From the NCBI RefSeq assembly GCF_013300825.1, contig NZ_JAAIMY010000006.1:62001-126000 (forward strand): 64,000 bases of DNA. The letters are read 5' to 3'. The notes beneath the pieces are model-generated. The model saw only the letters and a program-made list of their open reading frames with translations, ran no database searches and was not told the DNA's origin. The translations under genes and the position numbers were made by a program. Shown piece by piece: positions 25,236-34,179 of this stretch. Each line of letters starts with the position of its first letter. Within the stretch, counting starts at the first letter, position 1. The stretch comes from Blautia wexlerae. GTDB taxonomy: Bacteria > Bacillota > Clostridia > Lachnospirales > Lachnospiraceae.

Positions 25236-27221
25236 TTATTTCCCGGGATTCTGAAGTGTAATAATATAAATGGGATTCTCGCCCATCATCATATGATAAC
25301 GTCCGATTGCCTTTGAACGTGCTGCACTTAGCTGTACGATCTCATTCTCTTCAAATCCAAACTCTTTCGCTGTTTCCAATGCTTCGGACACAGTTTCAAG
25401 AGTGATACAGTTGATTACGATCCGGACCTGAGGGTTCTTTTCAACCAGCAGCTTCACGATCTCTTTCAGATTTCCTGACGAGCCTCCGATAAAAGCATGG
25501 GTTGGTGTCGGAAGATCTTTCAGAGCCTCTGGTGCAAGTCCTTCCACAATCTCCAGATTATCCGCTGCAAATTTCACCTTATTCCGGTGGATCAGTTCAA
25601 CTGCGTCTTCCTTTTTCTCAATTGCCCAGACCTGTCCCTGATGAGCACGAAGTGCCATCTCTATTGACAGTGAGCCTGTTCCTGCACCCACATCATAGCA
25701 GACGGAATCAGCGGTCAGACGCAGTTTGGAAAGGGATACCGTACGCACCTCTTCCTTTGTCATGGGCGCTTTGCCTCTGATAAATTCCTCATCTCTGATC
25801 CCATGCGTCTCCAGACGTGTTCCTGCATTTTCATTTACTGCACAGATGACGGACAAAGGATCACCCTTATATTCTGTCAGTTCGCTGGCAGGCTTTGCAA
25901 AAATCTTCTCATTTTCATAGGACAGATTTTCTCCCACATAAAGAAGCACATCACCCATCCCGTATTTTACCAGTTTCTCTGCCAGAACTGCTACACCGTC
26001 TGAAGTTCCGAGTATGGAAAAGACTTTCTCTGTATAACAGATATGTGAGATAAGATTACAGCCTCTTCCATGTGCACTGACAATTTTGGCATCATCCCAG
26101 GACAATCCTATTTGGGACATAAAATATACAACTGAGGAAATCCCACACTGAATCTCTATCTCTGTATTATCCTCTCGATCCTGACACAGTACTTCCAGAA
26201 GTTTTCTGGCTCCGCTGTAGAAGCCCACATCTCCGGAAAGGGCGATCACAATATTGTCATACTCCGGGTGTGCATCAATATAATCCCTGATCTCCCGGCT
26301 TCTGTATTCCACGAACACATCCTGTCCCGGACGTTTCACAGAATCCACCATCCTTCTGGCACCGATCAGAAGATCCGCCTGATCCAGGCTGTTCTTACCC
26401 TGGACAGTGAGAAGTTTTTGACTTCCCATTCCAATTCCCAGCAATGTAATATGCGGTCTGTGGGCTAAACTGAAATGTTCTGTAAGAAATCTCTTACATT
26501 CTCTCACAGACATTCCTTCCTCCTTCAGAGGACGCCCGATGATCACAGGAACTGCATCACATTCCAGGGCAGCATCGATCTTATCCTGAAATCCACCTGC
26601 TTTTCCTGTATCCTTTGTGACCAGATATCTGCAGTCATACTGTCTGAGCATTGCAGCATTCAGCTCTCTGGAAAAAGGCCCCTGCATTCCTATCAGATGT
26701 TTTCCCTCAAATCCCAGCTCTGCACAGGCTTTCATCACATTGGGCAGAGAAAGGACTCTTGCATAAAGACGGTTCTGATAATCCTTCATGCCTGTAAAGC
26801 CGGCCAGCTCCTTGCTTCCTGTTGTCAGCAATACATTTCCCTGGGTCTGATCCAGATAATCTGCAGCAGCCTGAACACTGTCCACATATACTGCCCTATC
26901 CTCATGTTCTCCTGCTTCTCTCAGCACCCTGTAATATGCTGTCTGCGTATTCTCACAGGCTGTCCTGATATTTACAGTCACCTCAGCAGCATAAGGATGA
27001 GTGGCATCCAGCACCATTTCCGGTTTCTCCTGTAAAAAGGTCTCCTCCATAGCCGCTGCATCCAGTCTTCCGGTCTGCACAATGAGGAATTCACTTTCTG
27101 TAAGAGATTTGCTGCCATATTCTGTGGCAACAAATCCCTTTGTCTCTATCTTATGATCTGCCAGAAACCGGCAGATCTCGTATCCTTCTGTTGTTCCCGC
27201 AAAAACAAGAACTTTATACAT
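25236..27221 (-). CDS. cbiJET: Triple fusion CbiJ-CbiE-CbiT (precorrin-6A reductase / precorrin-7 methyltransferase and decarboxylase)
   Basis: This 661-residue protein joins three corrin-ring enzymes. Residues 1 to about 245 are CbiJ (VFAGTTEGYEICRFL, DATHPYAAEVT, GMQGPFSRELN), reducing cobalt-precorrin-6A. Residues about 255-445 are CbiE (ITLLGIGMGSQ, SGDVGFYSGARKL), a C5 methyltransferase. Residues about 465-661 are CbiT (VRTVSLSKLRL, YDVGAGTGSLSIEMAL, FIGGSSGNLKEIV), which methylates C15 and decarboxylates. CbiET fusions (CobL-like) are well known; the added CbiJ puts three sequential steps in one chain. The start overlaps the cbiH stop by 8 bases. Confidence 0.95.
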   Translation of the reverse strand: MYKVLVFAGTTEGYEICRFLADHKIETKGFVATEYGSKSLTESEFLIVQTGRLDAAAMEETFLQEKPEMVLDATHPYAAEVTVNIRTACENTQTAYYRVLREAGEHEDRAVYVDSVQAAADYLDQTQGNVLLTTGSKELAGFTGMKDYQNRLYARVLSLPNVMKACAELGFEGKHLIGMQGPFSRELNAAMLRQYDCRYLVTKDTGKAGGFQDKIDAALECDAVPVIIGRPLKEEGMSVRECKRFLTEHFSLAHRPHITLLGIGMGSQKLLTVQGKNSLDQADLLIGARRMVDSVKRPGQDVFVEYRSREIRDYIDAHPEYDNIVIALSGDVGFYSGARKLLEVLCQDREDNTEIEIQCGISSVVYFMSQIGLSWDDAKIVSAHGRGCNLISHICYTEKVFSILGTSDGVAVLAEKLVKYGMGDVLLYVGENLSYENEKIFAKPASELTEYKGDPLSVICAVNENAGTRLETHGIRDEEFIRGKAPMTKEEVRTVSLSKLRLTADSVCYDVGAGTGSLSIEMALRAHQGQVWAIEKKEDAVELIHRNKVKFAADNLEIVEGLAPEALKDLPTPTHAFIGGSSGNLKEIVKLLVEKNPQVRIVINCITLETVSEALETAKEFGFEENEIVQLSAARSKAIGRYHMMMGENPIYIITLQNPGK

Positions 27222-27945
27222 TCCTATATCCCCTCGGTGTTACCATCTTATTGTTGATTTCCTTTGTCTGAGAATTACCGATAAATACTGTGGTAAACAT
27301 ATCCACCTGTGTATCTCTCAGTTCCTTTAATGTCATTACATGAGCTTCTTCGCCTTCTCTTGCAATATTGGAAACTGTTCCGCAGATGGTATCCGGTGAT
27401 TTGTATTTCATCATCAGATCACAGGCTTTCTGCAGATAATCATGACGTTTTTTACTTGACGGATTGTAAAGGCATACAACAAAATCTGCCTGAGCTGCTG
27501 CCAGAAGTCTTGCCTCTATCTTTTCCCATGGTGTGAGAAGGTCACTTAAGCTGATCAGACAGAAGTCATGGATCAGAGGTGCACCCAAAACAGCAGCTCC
27601 ACCTGTTGCCGCTGTCACACCCGGGATGATCTCCAGTTCTGTTTCCGGATAATTGACACCAACCTCATACATCAGACCTGCCATACCGTAAACTCCTGCA
27701 TCACCGCTGCAGATCATGGAAACAGTTTTGCCTTTCTTTGCCTCTTCAAAAGCAAGTACACAGCGGTCCACTTCCTTTTTCATTGGTGTAGTCATAAATT
27801 CTTTTCCCGGAAAATATTCCTTCACCAGGTCTACATATACGGTATATCCGATGATCGCATCACTTTCATTCATGGCGCGGATTGCTTTTCCTGTCATCTG
27901 GTCATAAGCTCCCGGTCCGATTCCGATTACATATATTTTACTCAA
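27214..27945 (-). CDS. cbiH: Cobalt-precorrin-3 C17-methyltransferase
   Basis: The 243-residue SAM-dependent corrin methyltransferase begins with VIGIGPGAYDQMTGKA. It also has ICSGDAGVYGMAGLMYE and VVCLYNPSSKKR, the last typical of the CbiH/CobJ subfamily. It performs the ring-contracting methylation at C17. The start is a TTG seven bases after GGAGG and overlaps the last codons of cbiG, implying coupling. It lies in the middle of the cobalamin operon. Confidence 0.94.
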   Translation of the reverse strand: MSKIYVIGIGPGAYDQMTGKAIRAMNESDAIIGYTVYVDLVKEYFPGKEFMTTPMKKEVDRCVLAFEEAKKGKTVSMICSGDAGVYGMAGLMYEVGVNYPETELEIIPGVTAATGGAAVLGAPLIHDFCLISLSDLLTPWEKIEARLLAAAQADFVVCLYNPSSKKRHDYLQKACDLMMKYKSPDTICGTVSNIAREGEEAHVMTLKELRDTQVDMFTTVFIGNSQTKEINNKMVTPRGYRNV

Positions 27946-29059
27946 AATGTATCCTCCATTCCCTGGCAGCCACTGCTGTGGTCACACCATTTTCTCCTGT
28001 TTTTCTCTGCAGCAGCCTGCCATTTCCACTGGCAAGGACTGCACTTCTCTCACAGACATTGTCCACACCTGTGATCTTTTTTACAAAAGGTGAGGGAGTA
28101 AATTCTCCAGACACCTGTTTTAATTCTTCTTCTGTATAAGTCACAAAAGGAATCTGCCAGTCCTGTGACAATGACAGGATTCCCTGTTCTTCTTTCTTCA
28201 GATCGATACTTGCGATCTGCTCAAATGCTTCTTTATAAAATCTGGCTCTGTCCAGCACCTTCTGTGCCGCCTCTGCGATTCCACGTGCATCCTTGTCTTT
28301 CCTGCAGCCCATGCCCAGGGTCAGACATTTCGGAACTACCTGTGTGGTAGAAATAAAAGGATTACAGGAAGTATGTACAGTAACCGCAACTCCGCAGTCT
28401 ATCTTCGTACAGTCTGTCCCTGTTCCATTAAAATCAGAGCTTTTCTGTGTTTCCTCTTCTGATCTGTCATCCGTACTGTTGACAGGATTCCCATATTCGT
28501 TACACCGGATCAGCCCCTCCGGCAGTTCGCCGTCCGTCGGAAACTCACTGTAAAATCCAACTTTCTTTCCTGCCAGAAGTGCAGCAGAGACTTCCTTTGC
28601 TGCTTTCATGTTAAAGATATTGCAATTGTTTTTCTTTGCAAAAACATCTACTGCAAAACGGTGATGCAGGTCTGTGGCTGTTGTGACCACTGGTATTGCT
28701 TCCAGAATTTCTGCTGTTTTTAGCGCCAGTTCATTGGCACCGCCCAGATGTCCTGACAGAAGGGAAATGACAAACTTTCCACACTCATCTACGACCAGCA
28801 CCGCAGGGTCTGACTTCTTTGACGCTACATAAGGCGCAATGCTGCGGACGGCAATTCCGGTGGCACCGATAAAGATCAGTGCATCTGAATCAGAAAATTT
28901 CTCTCCTGCCCATGCAGAGGTACTGATCTGAATGGAATCCGGAAGATATTTACTTTTTTTATCCAGTTCTGCTGTCAGCCCGGCCGCCTGCAGCCCCCTG
29001 CATAATCTCTCCCCGGTCTGCTGTCCGGTAAGGCTGAAGCATATAAGTGCAACCTTCAC
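27938..29059 (-). CDS. cbiG: Cobalt-precorrin-5A hydrolase
   Basis: The 373-residue protein opens the delta-lactone of cobalt-precorrin-5A, releasing the C20 fragment as acetaldehyde. The N-terminal half has FIGATGIAVRSIAPYV and VISLLSGHLGGANELA, and the C-terminal half has LTLGMGCRKDKDARG. The stretch between about residues 195 and 235 is acidic and Ser-rich and looks like a linker. The start is a GTG with an AAAGGA site. The end overlaps cbiH. Confidence 0.94.
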   Translation of the reverse strand: MKVALICFSLTGQQTGERLCRGLQAAGLTAELDKKSKYLPDSIQISTSAWAGEKFSDSDALIFIGATGIAVRSIAPYVASKKSDPAVLVVDECGKFVISLLSGHLGGANELALKTAEILEAIPVVTTATDLHHRFAVDVFAKKNNCNIFNMKAAKEVSAALLAGKKVGFYSEFPTDGELPEGLIRCNEYGNPVNSTDDRSEEETQKSSDFNGTGTDCTKIDCGVAVTVHTSCNPFISTTQVVPKCLTLGMGCRKDKDARGIAEAAQKVLDRARFYKEAFEQIASIDLKKEEQGILSLSQDWQIPFVTYTEEELKQVSGEFTPSPFVKKITGVDNVCERSAVLASGNGRLLQRKTGENGVTTAVAAREWRIHFE

Positions 29060-29132
29060 TGTTATATTCCTTCTCTTTCTCCTGTTTACAGTAATCTCAT
29101 AAACGATAGCAATTCCTTAAGGTTACCAGATT

Positions 29133-29909
29133 CTATGAGTGATGTGTTTTTGATTTCACAGCCTCACGGAATTCTGTAGTAAACTCCGGATCATACAGCT
29201 TGGAACGGTCATAGTGTGCTGCTGCAACTGTATCTCCGATGATCATCAGAGCAGTTTTTGTAATATTATTTTCTGCCGCCGTTTTTGCCAATGTTCCCAC
29301 TGTGCAGACGAAGGTCTTCTGTTCCGGCCAGGTTGCCTTATATACAATGGCTGCTGGTGTATCTGCTGTATAACCGCCTTCAATAAGACGTCTGCTCAGC
29401 TCTTCCAGCATTCCTGTACTTAAGAATACAACCATAGTTGCCTGATGAGCCGCAAATGACTGAATGCTTTCCTTGGACGGAACCGGAGTTCTGCCTTCCA
29501 TTCGTGTAATGATCACACTCTGGGAAATATCCGGCAGAGTATATTCCAGATTCAGGGCACTTGCAGCACCGCAGAATGCACTGACACCCGGACAGTAATC
29601 ATAAGCGATATTTTTCTCATCCAGAATATCCATCTGTTCACGGATCGCACCGTAAATACATGGATCTCCGGTATGAAGGCGGACAGTTGTCTTTCCCTCT
29701 GCTTCCGCCTTCTCGATCACATGGATCACTTCCTCCAGTGTCATTTTTGCACTGTTGTGGATAGTGCAGATGTCCTTTGTATATTCCAGAAGCTTTGGAT
29801 TTACCAGTGATCCTGCATAGATCACCACATCTGCTTCCTCCAGATACTGTTTTCCTCTTACTGTGATAAGATCCGGTGCTCCCGGACCTGCTCCTACGAA
29901 ATGTACCAT
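29133..29909 (-). CDS. cbiF: Cobalt-precorrin-4 C11-methyltransferase
   Basis: The 258-residue SAM-dependent methyltransferase has FVGAGPGAPDLITVRG at the start, RLHTGDPCIYGAIREQ near residue 77, and FCGAASALNLEYTLP, matching CbiF/CobM. AAGGAG lies ten bases before the ATG. It is the second gene of the operon, but 255 bases of repeat DNA separate it from cbiD. A 73-base gap with a TATAGCAAT-like word separates it from cbiG. Confidence 0.95.
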   Translation of the reverse strand: MVHFVGAGPGAPDLITVRGKQYLEEADVVIYAGSLVNPKLLEYTKDICTIHNSAKMTLEEVIHVIEKAEAEGKTTVRLHTGDPCIYGAIREQMDILDEKNIAYDYCPGVSAFCGAASALNLEYTLPDISQSVIITRMEGRTPVPSKESIQSFAAHQATMVVFLSTGMLEELSRRLIEGGYTADTPAAIVYKATWPEQKTFVCTVGTLAKTAAENNITKTALMIIGDTVAAAHYDRSKLYDPEFTTEFREAVKSKTHHS

Positions 29910-29941
29910 AATCTATCATTCTCCTTATTATAAATTTATTC

Positions 29942-30166
29942 CAACTGTTCAATACTTTCACAGTTGTGAGTCAAAATCCATTCAAGCGGATATTCGCAAT
30001 CCGCTTCGCTACTTGCTCATAACCGAATAACTGCTCCGCAGTTTATCAGAAGGAGCTTGCACTCCTCCTGATACAAGCAAGTCCCCACCCACTGCTTATT
30101 GCTTTTCGCAATTGAAGCAGGGGACTTACTTGATTCGGTTAAAATCGCCTTTGCGATAGGATCTTT
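29942..30166. repeat. 143-bp-family repeat split by a second repeat
   Basis: The left part (29942-29982: AACTGTTCAATACTTTCACA, then GAGTCAAAATCCATT) matches bases 2-41 of the intact element at 45715. After 158 foreign bases the match resumes at 30141 with AAAATCGCCTTTGCGAT. It stops near the cbiD stop codon, so the right terminus is missing. The element therefore seems older than the inserted repeat. The region contains no gene. Confidence 0.65.
29983..30140. repeat. CAAGCGGAT...GATTCGGTT repeat, long copy inserted in another repeat
   Basis: It begins CAAGCGGATATTCGC, then AATCCGCTTCGCTACTTG, then CTCATAACCGAAT, and ends GGGGACTTACTTGATTCGGTT. Inner inverted repeats (CAAGCAAGTCCCC with GGGGACTTACTTG; AACCGAAT with ATTCGGTT) make it highly structured. 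It interrupts the older repeat between cbiD and cbiF. Confidence 0.65.
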
Positions 30167-31310
30167 ACTGTGCATTAATCAGCTTTATCAGCTTCTCTGC
30201 ATCTGCAGTCTGTCCCAGATACCCATAAGTATTATTAAAGATCACTGCCCCCAGAAGGATCTGCTCATAGGATCTGTGATTTAAATAAAACTGGATCCTG
30301 TCCAGGATCTCTTTCATGGTCTTCTGAAGTATCTGATATTTTTCCAGAATGTCTATTGCTTCATCTGTAGTAGATGCATTCAGGATTTCCTTTGCACACT
30401 CCAACGATGCTCCTGCCCGGATCGCATTGGATGCCAGCACTTCCATTCTGGCATCTGCACTGTGGGAATGGGTATTCATGATTCCTGCTGCAACTTTTAC
30501 AAACTTTCCGATATGAGCGATGAAAAGGATTCCCTTAACTCCCATATCAATTGCCATGTCAATGGTCTCACCTACATAATTGCTGCATTTAATATTTTTT
30601 TCATAAGGGAGATCCATATGCTCCCGCAGATAATCTGCCCCGTAATTTCCCGGTGTTACCAGAAGATATTCTTCTCCCTGGGAAAAATGCTGCTTCATCT
30701 CTACATTGATACTCTGTACAAGAGCAGCTTCGCTCATAGGTTCTACAATCCCGGAAGTTCCCAGAATGGAGATTCCTCCCACAATTCCCAGACGTGGATT
30801 AAAAGTTTTCTTTGCAATTTCCACACCTTCAGGAACGGAAATGATGATTTTCAGACCACCCTCATAATCATATTTCTCAGCGATTTCTGTGGCTTCACGC
30901 AAAATCATGGCCTTTGGCACAGGATTAATAGCTGCTTCCCCGATTTTCTGGGAAAGTCCGGCTTTTGTTACCCTTCCCACGCCAACGCCTCCGTCAAGAA
31001 TGATTCCCGGTTCTTTTGTCTTCTGCACAGTGGCATAGACCAGAATTCCATTGGTAGTATCCGGATCATCTCCTGCATCCTTCTGAATTGCACAGGTCAC
31101 TCTATCCTCTTCAATTCGGATATCTTTCAGTTCCAGTGTAAGCAGGATTCCCTTAGGAGTCATCAAGGTGACAGCCTTCTGCATGACACCACCCAGCAGG
31201 ATCTCTGCAGCACCCTTACATGCAGCTGCTGCGCAGGAGCCTGTTGTATAGCCAAACCTCATTTTTTTATTGCCACGTATCACGTAGTAATCTTCCAGTC
31301 CGTTTTTCAT
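30165..31310 (-). CDS. cbiD: Cobalt-precorrin-5B C1-methyltransferase
   Basis: The 381-residue enzyme methylates C1 after ring contraction. It starts near MRFGYTTGSCAAAACKGA and contains ILDGGVGVGRVTKAGL, EGVEIAKKTFNPRLGIVGGISILGTSG in parts, and HIGKFVKVAAGIMNTHSHSAD in parts, all characteristic of CbiD. AAGGAGG precedes the ATG. It is the first gene of the cobalamin operon, about 65 bases after the riboswitch terminator hairpin, so its expression should fall when cobalamin is abundant. Confidence 0.95.
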   Translation of the reverse strand: MKNGLEDYYVIRGNKKMRFGYTTGSCAAAACKGAAEILLGGVMQKAVTLMTPKGILLTLELKDIRIEEDRVTCAIQKDAGDDPDTTNGILVYATVQKTKEPGIILDGGVGVGRVTKAGLSQKIGEAAINPVPKAMILREATEIAEKYDYEGGLKIIISVPEGVEIAKKTFNPRLGIVGGISILGTSGIVEPMSEAALVQSINVEMKQHFSQGEEYLLVTPGNYGADYLREHMDLPYEKNIKCSNYVGETIDMAIDMGVKGILFIAHIGKFVKVAAGIMNTHSHSADARMEVLASNAIRAGASLECAKEILNASTTDEAIDILEKYQILQKTMKEILDRIQFYLNHRSYEQILLGAVIFNNTYGYLGQTADAEKLIKLINAQ

Positions 31311-31375
31311 GACGCCTCCTTTGCTGCATTGTTGTCACATTCTGTCTGCAGATTACTCTACAGCATTGCTATACA

Positions 31376-31414
31376 TAAAAAGGAGAGATTTCTGTGTGCA
31401 ACAAAATCCCTCCT
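31376..31414 (-). terminator. Riboswitch-controlled intrinsic terminator before cbiD
   Basis: On the minus strand AGGAGGGATTT pairs with AAATCTCTCCT around a 12-base loop and is followed by TTTTTAT. It is the expected off-state of the upstream cobalamin aptamer. Confidence 0.85.
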
Positions 31415-31560
31415 GAAAGTTCTTTTCCCGAAATATCCTCTGGTTGCCGCAGATCATATTTCCTCTCTACAATGAAAAGCAGACAGTATCTGGCTGTTAC
31501 AGTAACGGACTTGCGCAGGAATTTCACCTGACTTCCTGTAATGCTTTTCCAGAATTATTT
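31415..31560 (-). ncRNA. Cobalamin riboswitch (aptamer)
   Basis: The minus strand contains the conserved core CAGGTGAAATTCCTGCGCAA, then TCCGTTACTGTAAC and the B12-box-like AGCCAGATACTGTCTGC. A downstream pairing region lies before the terminator at 31376-31414. The order and spacing match cobalamin aptamers that lead cbi operons, and the next gene is cbiD. The exact edges are approximate. Confidence 0.9.
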
Positions 31561-31569
31561 CCGAGAATC

Positions 31570-31598
31570 ATTATATAATTTTGAGCAGTAAAAGTCAA
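31570..31598 (-). promoter_or_regulatory. Predicted sigma-A promoter of the cobalamin operon
   Basis: TTGACT (31598-31593) and TATAAT (31575-31570) on the minus strand are separated by exactly 17 bases. They lie about 10 bases before the start of the riboswitch. Confidence 0.75.
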
Positions 31599-31623
31599 CG
31601 CATTTCATGGCTATACCACCTTG

Positions 31624-32967
31624 TTATACTACCTTATGCTTCAGCCATTTCCTACTGTGGAAGCGAAGAGAAAATACGATTCCCCGCACTGTCCAGTCAG
31701 TAAACATTCCAATCCATACAGCCATTGGGCCGAAGCCTCTGAAACGGATCAGATATACACAAAGGCAAAAACGGAATGTCCACATAGTGATACAGGATGT
31801 GATCATAGAAAATTTTACATCTCCGGCTGCTCTGAGGCCATAGGCAGGGATAAATGCCAGAGTCCATACAATAGGTTTGACAACCGTTATCCAGGATATC
31901 ATATGGAAACACATTCTTGCACTTTCCGGTTCCATACCACCCAGCTTTGTGACCGGAATGGTTAAGGCAAACACCAAAAGACAGCTTGCAACAACAATGA
32001 TTTCTGCAAGGACACTTAATTTCTTAATATAGTAAACTGCCTCATCCTTTCTGCCCGCTCCCAGACACTGTCCTACTACTGTCATCAGACCGATTCCTAC
32101 ACCGATAGCTGCAATACCGTTAAGGTTCTCAAGAATATTTGTCATTGCCTGAGCTGCAATGGCTACTGTTCCCAGTGTGGATACGGAAGACTGTATTGCC
32201 AGCTTTCCAAGCTGAAACATGCTGTTCTCTATACCGGACGGGATTCCCAGAGCCAGAACTCTTCTGATCATTTTTCCATCGGGGCGGATTTGTCTGTAAT
32301 TTCTGACTACGATCGGCTGTCTGTCCATACGAAGCTGCCAGAGTACCACTACAGCACAGAAGACTCTGGATGCAAGAGTTGCGATGGCAGCTCCTGCCAC
32401 TCCCATATTGAATCCCCAGATCAGCGCCGCATTTCCGCCGATATTGATCACATTTGAAATAACCGATACTGTCATTGGTCCTCTGGTATTTCCCTGGGAC
32501 CGGAATATGGATGCTCCCGCATCATAAAGTGCTATAAATGGGAAGGATAATGTCGTATAGAAGAAATACACCTGAGAGGCAGTCATAACATCTGCTTCTA
32601 CTTTTCCGAATATCAGTTTTAACAGTGGCACACGAAACAGCAGGCACAGAGCAGTCACTGCTACAGATATGGCAGTAATGATAAATAATACCTGTCTTGC
32701 TGATTTATTTGCCATTTCATGATTTTTCTGACCTATGTACTGTGAACAGAGGATTGCACCTCCTGCTGCCAGCGCTGAGAACGCCTGGATCACCAATACA
32801 TTGATGGAATCCACCAGAGATACTGCGGATATTGCAGCAGAACCTACATTGCTGACCATCATGGTATCCACAGTTCCCATCAGGGAATTCAGTACCTGTT
32901 CAAAAATAACCGGTATCAACAGGGTTCGGAGCATTTTGTTCGTGAAAATATGTTGCTGTTCTTTCAT
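31624..32967 (-). CDS. MATE family efflux transporter
   Basis: This 447-residue membrane protein has about 12 hydrophobic segments in two homologous halves. MATE features are visible: VIFEQVLNSLMGTVDTMMVS near the start, QNHEMANKSAR-like loop one, and the second-half IPSGIENSMFQLGKLAIQ with GVGIGLMTVVGQCLGAGRKDEA. It probably exports drugs or metabolites using sodium or proton gradients. AGGTGG precedes the ATG. It ends 26 bases before the cobalamin operon promoter on the same strand, with no clear terminator between, so read-through into the riboswitch is possible. Substrate unknown. Confidence 0.9.
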   Translation of the reverse strand: MKEQQHIFTNKMLRTLLIPVIFEQVLNSLMGTVDTMMVSNVGSAAISAVSLVDSINVLVIQAFSALAAGGAILCSQYIGQKNHEMANKSARQVLFIITAISVAVTALCLLFRVPLLKLIFGKVEADVMTASQVYFFYTTLSFPFIALYDAGASIFRSQGNTRGPMTVSVISNVINIGGNAALIWGFNMGVAGAAIATLASRVFCAVVVLWQLRMDRQPIVVRNYRQIRPDGKMIRRVLALGIPSGIENSMFQLGKLAIQSSVSTLGTVAIAAQAMTNILENLNGIAAIGVGIGLMTVVGQCLGAGRKDEAVYYIKKLSVLAEIIVVASCLLVFALTIPVTKLGGMEPESARMCFHMISWITVVKPIVWTLAFIPAYGLRAAGDVKFSMITSCITMWTFRFCLCVYLIRFRGFGPMAVWIGMFTDWTVRGIVFSLRFHSRKWLKHKVV

Positions 32968-33186
32968 CTTTTTCCACCTGAATCTATTTTCTTTTTTTGA
33001 TTATACGCTTAATTTTCTGTGATGCAATAGAATAAAATGTATTTTTTAAGCATTCTTATGAAATCTGACAGTTGTTCTTGTTATATTCTTCAAAATCTGA
33101 TACAGTAAATCTGGCAAAAATAAGGCAGGGCATATCAGCCCCGCAATTCTTAAATCTTATACAAATCAAGAAAGCAGACAGATTAT

Positions 33187-34086
33187 ATGCAAAGAATCCT
33201 TAACTATATTATCTCCAAAAATACAGCTCCGGTCACGATTCTGGACTTTCTAAAAAAAGAGGGATTTTCCCGCCACATATTAAGTTCAATGAAGAACACC
33301 CCCAACGCCATCATCCTCAATGGCGAACGTGGTTTCGGACGATCAGTGCTTAAACCGCAGGATCATCTGATCATCACTGTTCCTGAAACTGAATCTGGCG
33401 AAAATATTATCCGTACAAAGATGGATCTGGATATCCTTTATGAGGACGAAGATATTCTTGTGATAAACAAGCCTGCAGATATGCCTGTACACCCTTCTGC
33501 GGGAAATTATGAAAATACTCTGGCAAATGGAATCGCCTGGTATTTTGCAGAAAAAGGAGAGGATTTTGTTTACCGCTGTATCAACCGGCTGGACCGGGAT
33601 ACCACCGGTACTCTGATCCTTGCCAAAAATCCCCTCAGCGCAGCGATTCTGTCAGTTCAGATGAAAAAGCGTCAGATTCTCAGGACTTATCTCGCACTTG
33701 TAGACGGACTTCTTCCTGACTCCGGAACGATCAACGCTCCTATCGCACGAATGGAAGGCTCCGTGATCACCAGGGAAGTAAATTTCGAAACCGGGGAGTC
33801 TGCAATAACTCATTATGAACGGCTGGCGGCAGGAAAAGAATATTCTCTGGCCGAACTTCATCTGGAAACAGGGCGCACACACCAGATACGTGTGCATATG
33901 AAATATATCGGGCATCCTCTGCCCGGAGATTATTTATATAATCCTGATTACCGTCGGATAAACCGTCAGCCCCTTCATTCTTATCAGTTGGAGTTTACTC
34001 ATCCTATAACCGGAAAGGTCATGCTTTTTACTGCTCCGCTTCCTATTGATTTTATTTCTGCCTTTTATAGCAATTCTCTAAAATAA
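33187..34086 (+). CDS. RluA-family 23S rRNA/tRNA pseudouridine synthase
   Basis: The 299-residue protein has a degenerate S4-like N-terminus (ILDFLKKEGFSRHIL). The catalytic domain has its conserved aspartate in INRLDRDTTGTLILAK near residue 138 and the later GRTHQIRVHMKYIGHPLPGD. It converts specific uridines to pseudouridine; the RNA site cannot be told (RluD, RluC and YlyB-like forms look alike). The ribosome site is weak (AAGAAAG, about 12 bases upstream). It is a single-gene unit ending in a strong bidirectional terminator shared with coaX. Confidence 0.9.
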   Translation: MQRILNYIISKNTAPVTILDFLKKEGFSRHILSSMKNTPNAIILNGERGFGRSVLKPQDHLIITVPETESGENIIRTKMDLDILYEDEDILVINKPADMPVHPSAGNYENTLANGIAWYFAEKGEDFVYRCINRLDRDTTGTLILAKNPLSAAILSVQMKKRQILRTYLALVDGLLPDSGTINAPIARMEGSVITREVNFETGESAITHYERLAAGKEYSLAELHLETGRTHQIRVHMKYIGHPLPGDYLYNPDYRRINRQPLHSYQLEFTHPITGKVMLFTAPLPIDFISAFYSNSLK

Positions 34087-34119
34087 TGCATTTATAGCAA
34101 TCCCATAAATTACTGCAAA

Positions 34120-34159
34120 CAAAACAGTTCATCAGTTTTTTGTCTGATGAACTGTTTTG
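34120..34159. terminator. Bidirectional terminator between rluA-like gene and coaX
   Basis: CAAAACAGTTCATCAG and its exact complement form a 16-bp stem with an 8-base loop between convergent stops. T-rich flanks are present, most clearly for coaX. Confidence 0.8.
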
Positions 34160-34179
34160 ATATGAATGCATATACATTC

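Noticed and set aside
30462-31475. 337-codon plus-strand frame opposite cbiD and the riboswitch
   Set aside because: Covers a conserved gene and a structured RNA on the other strand; low-complexity composition and no ribosome site.
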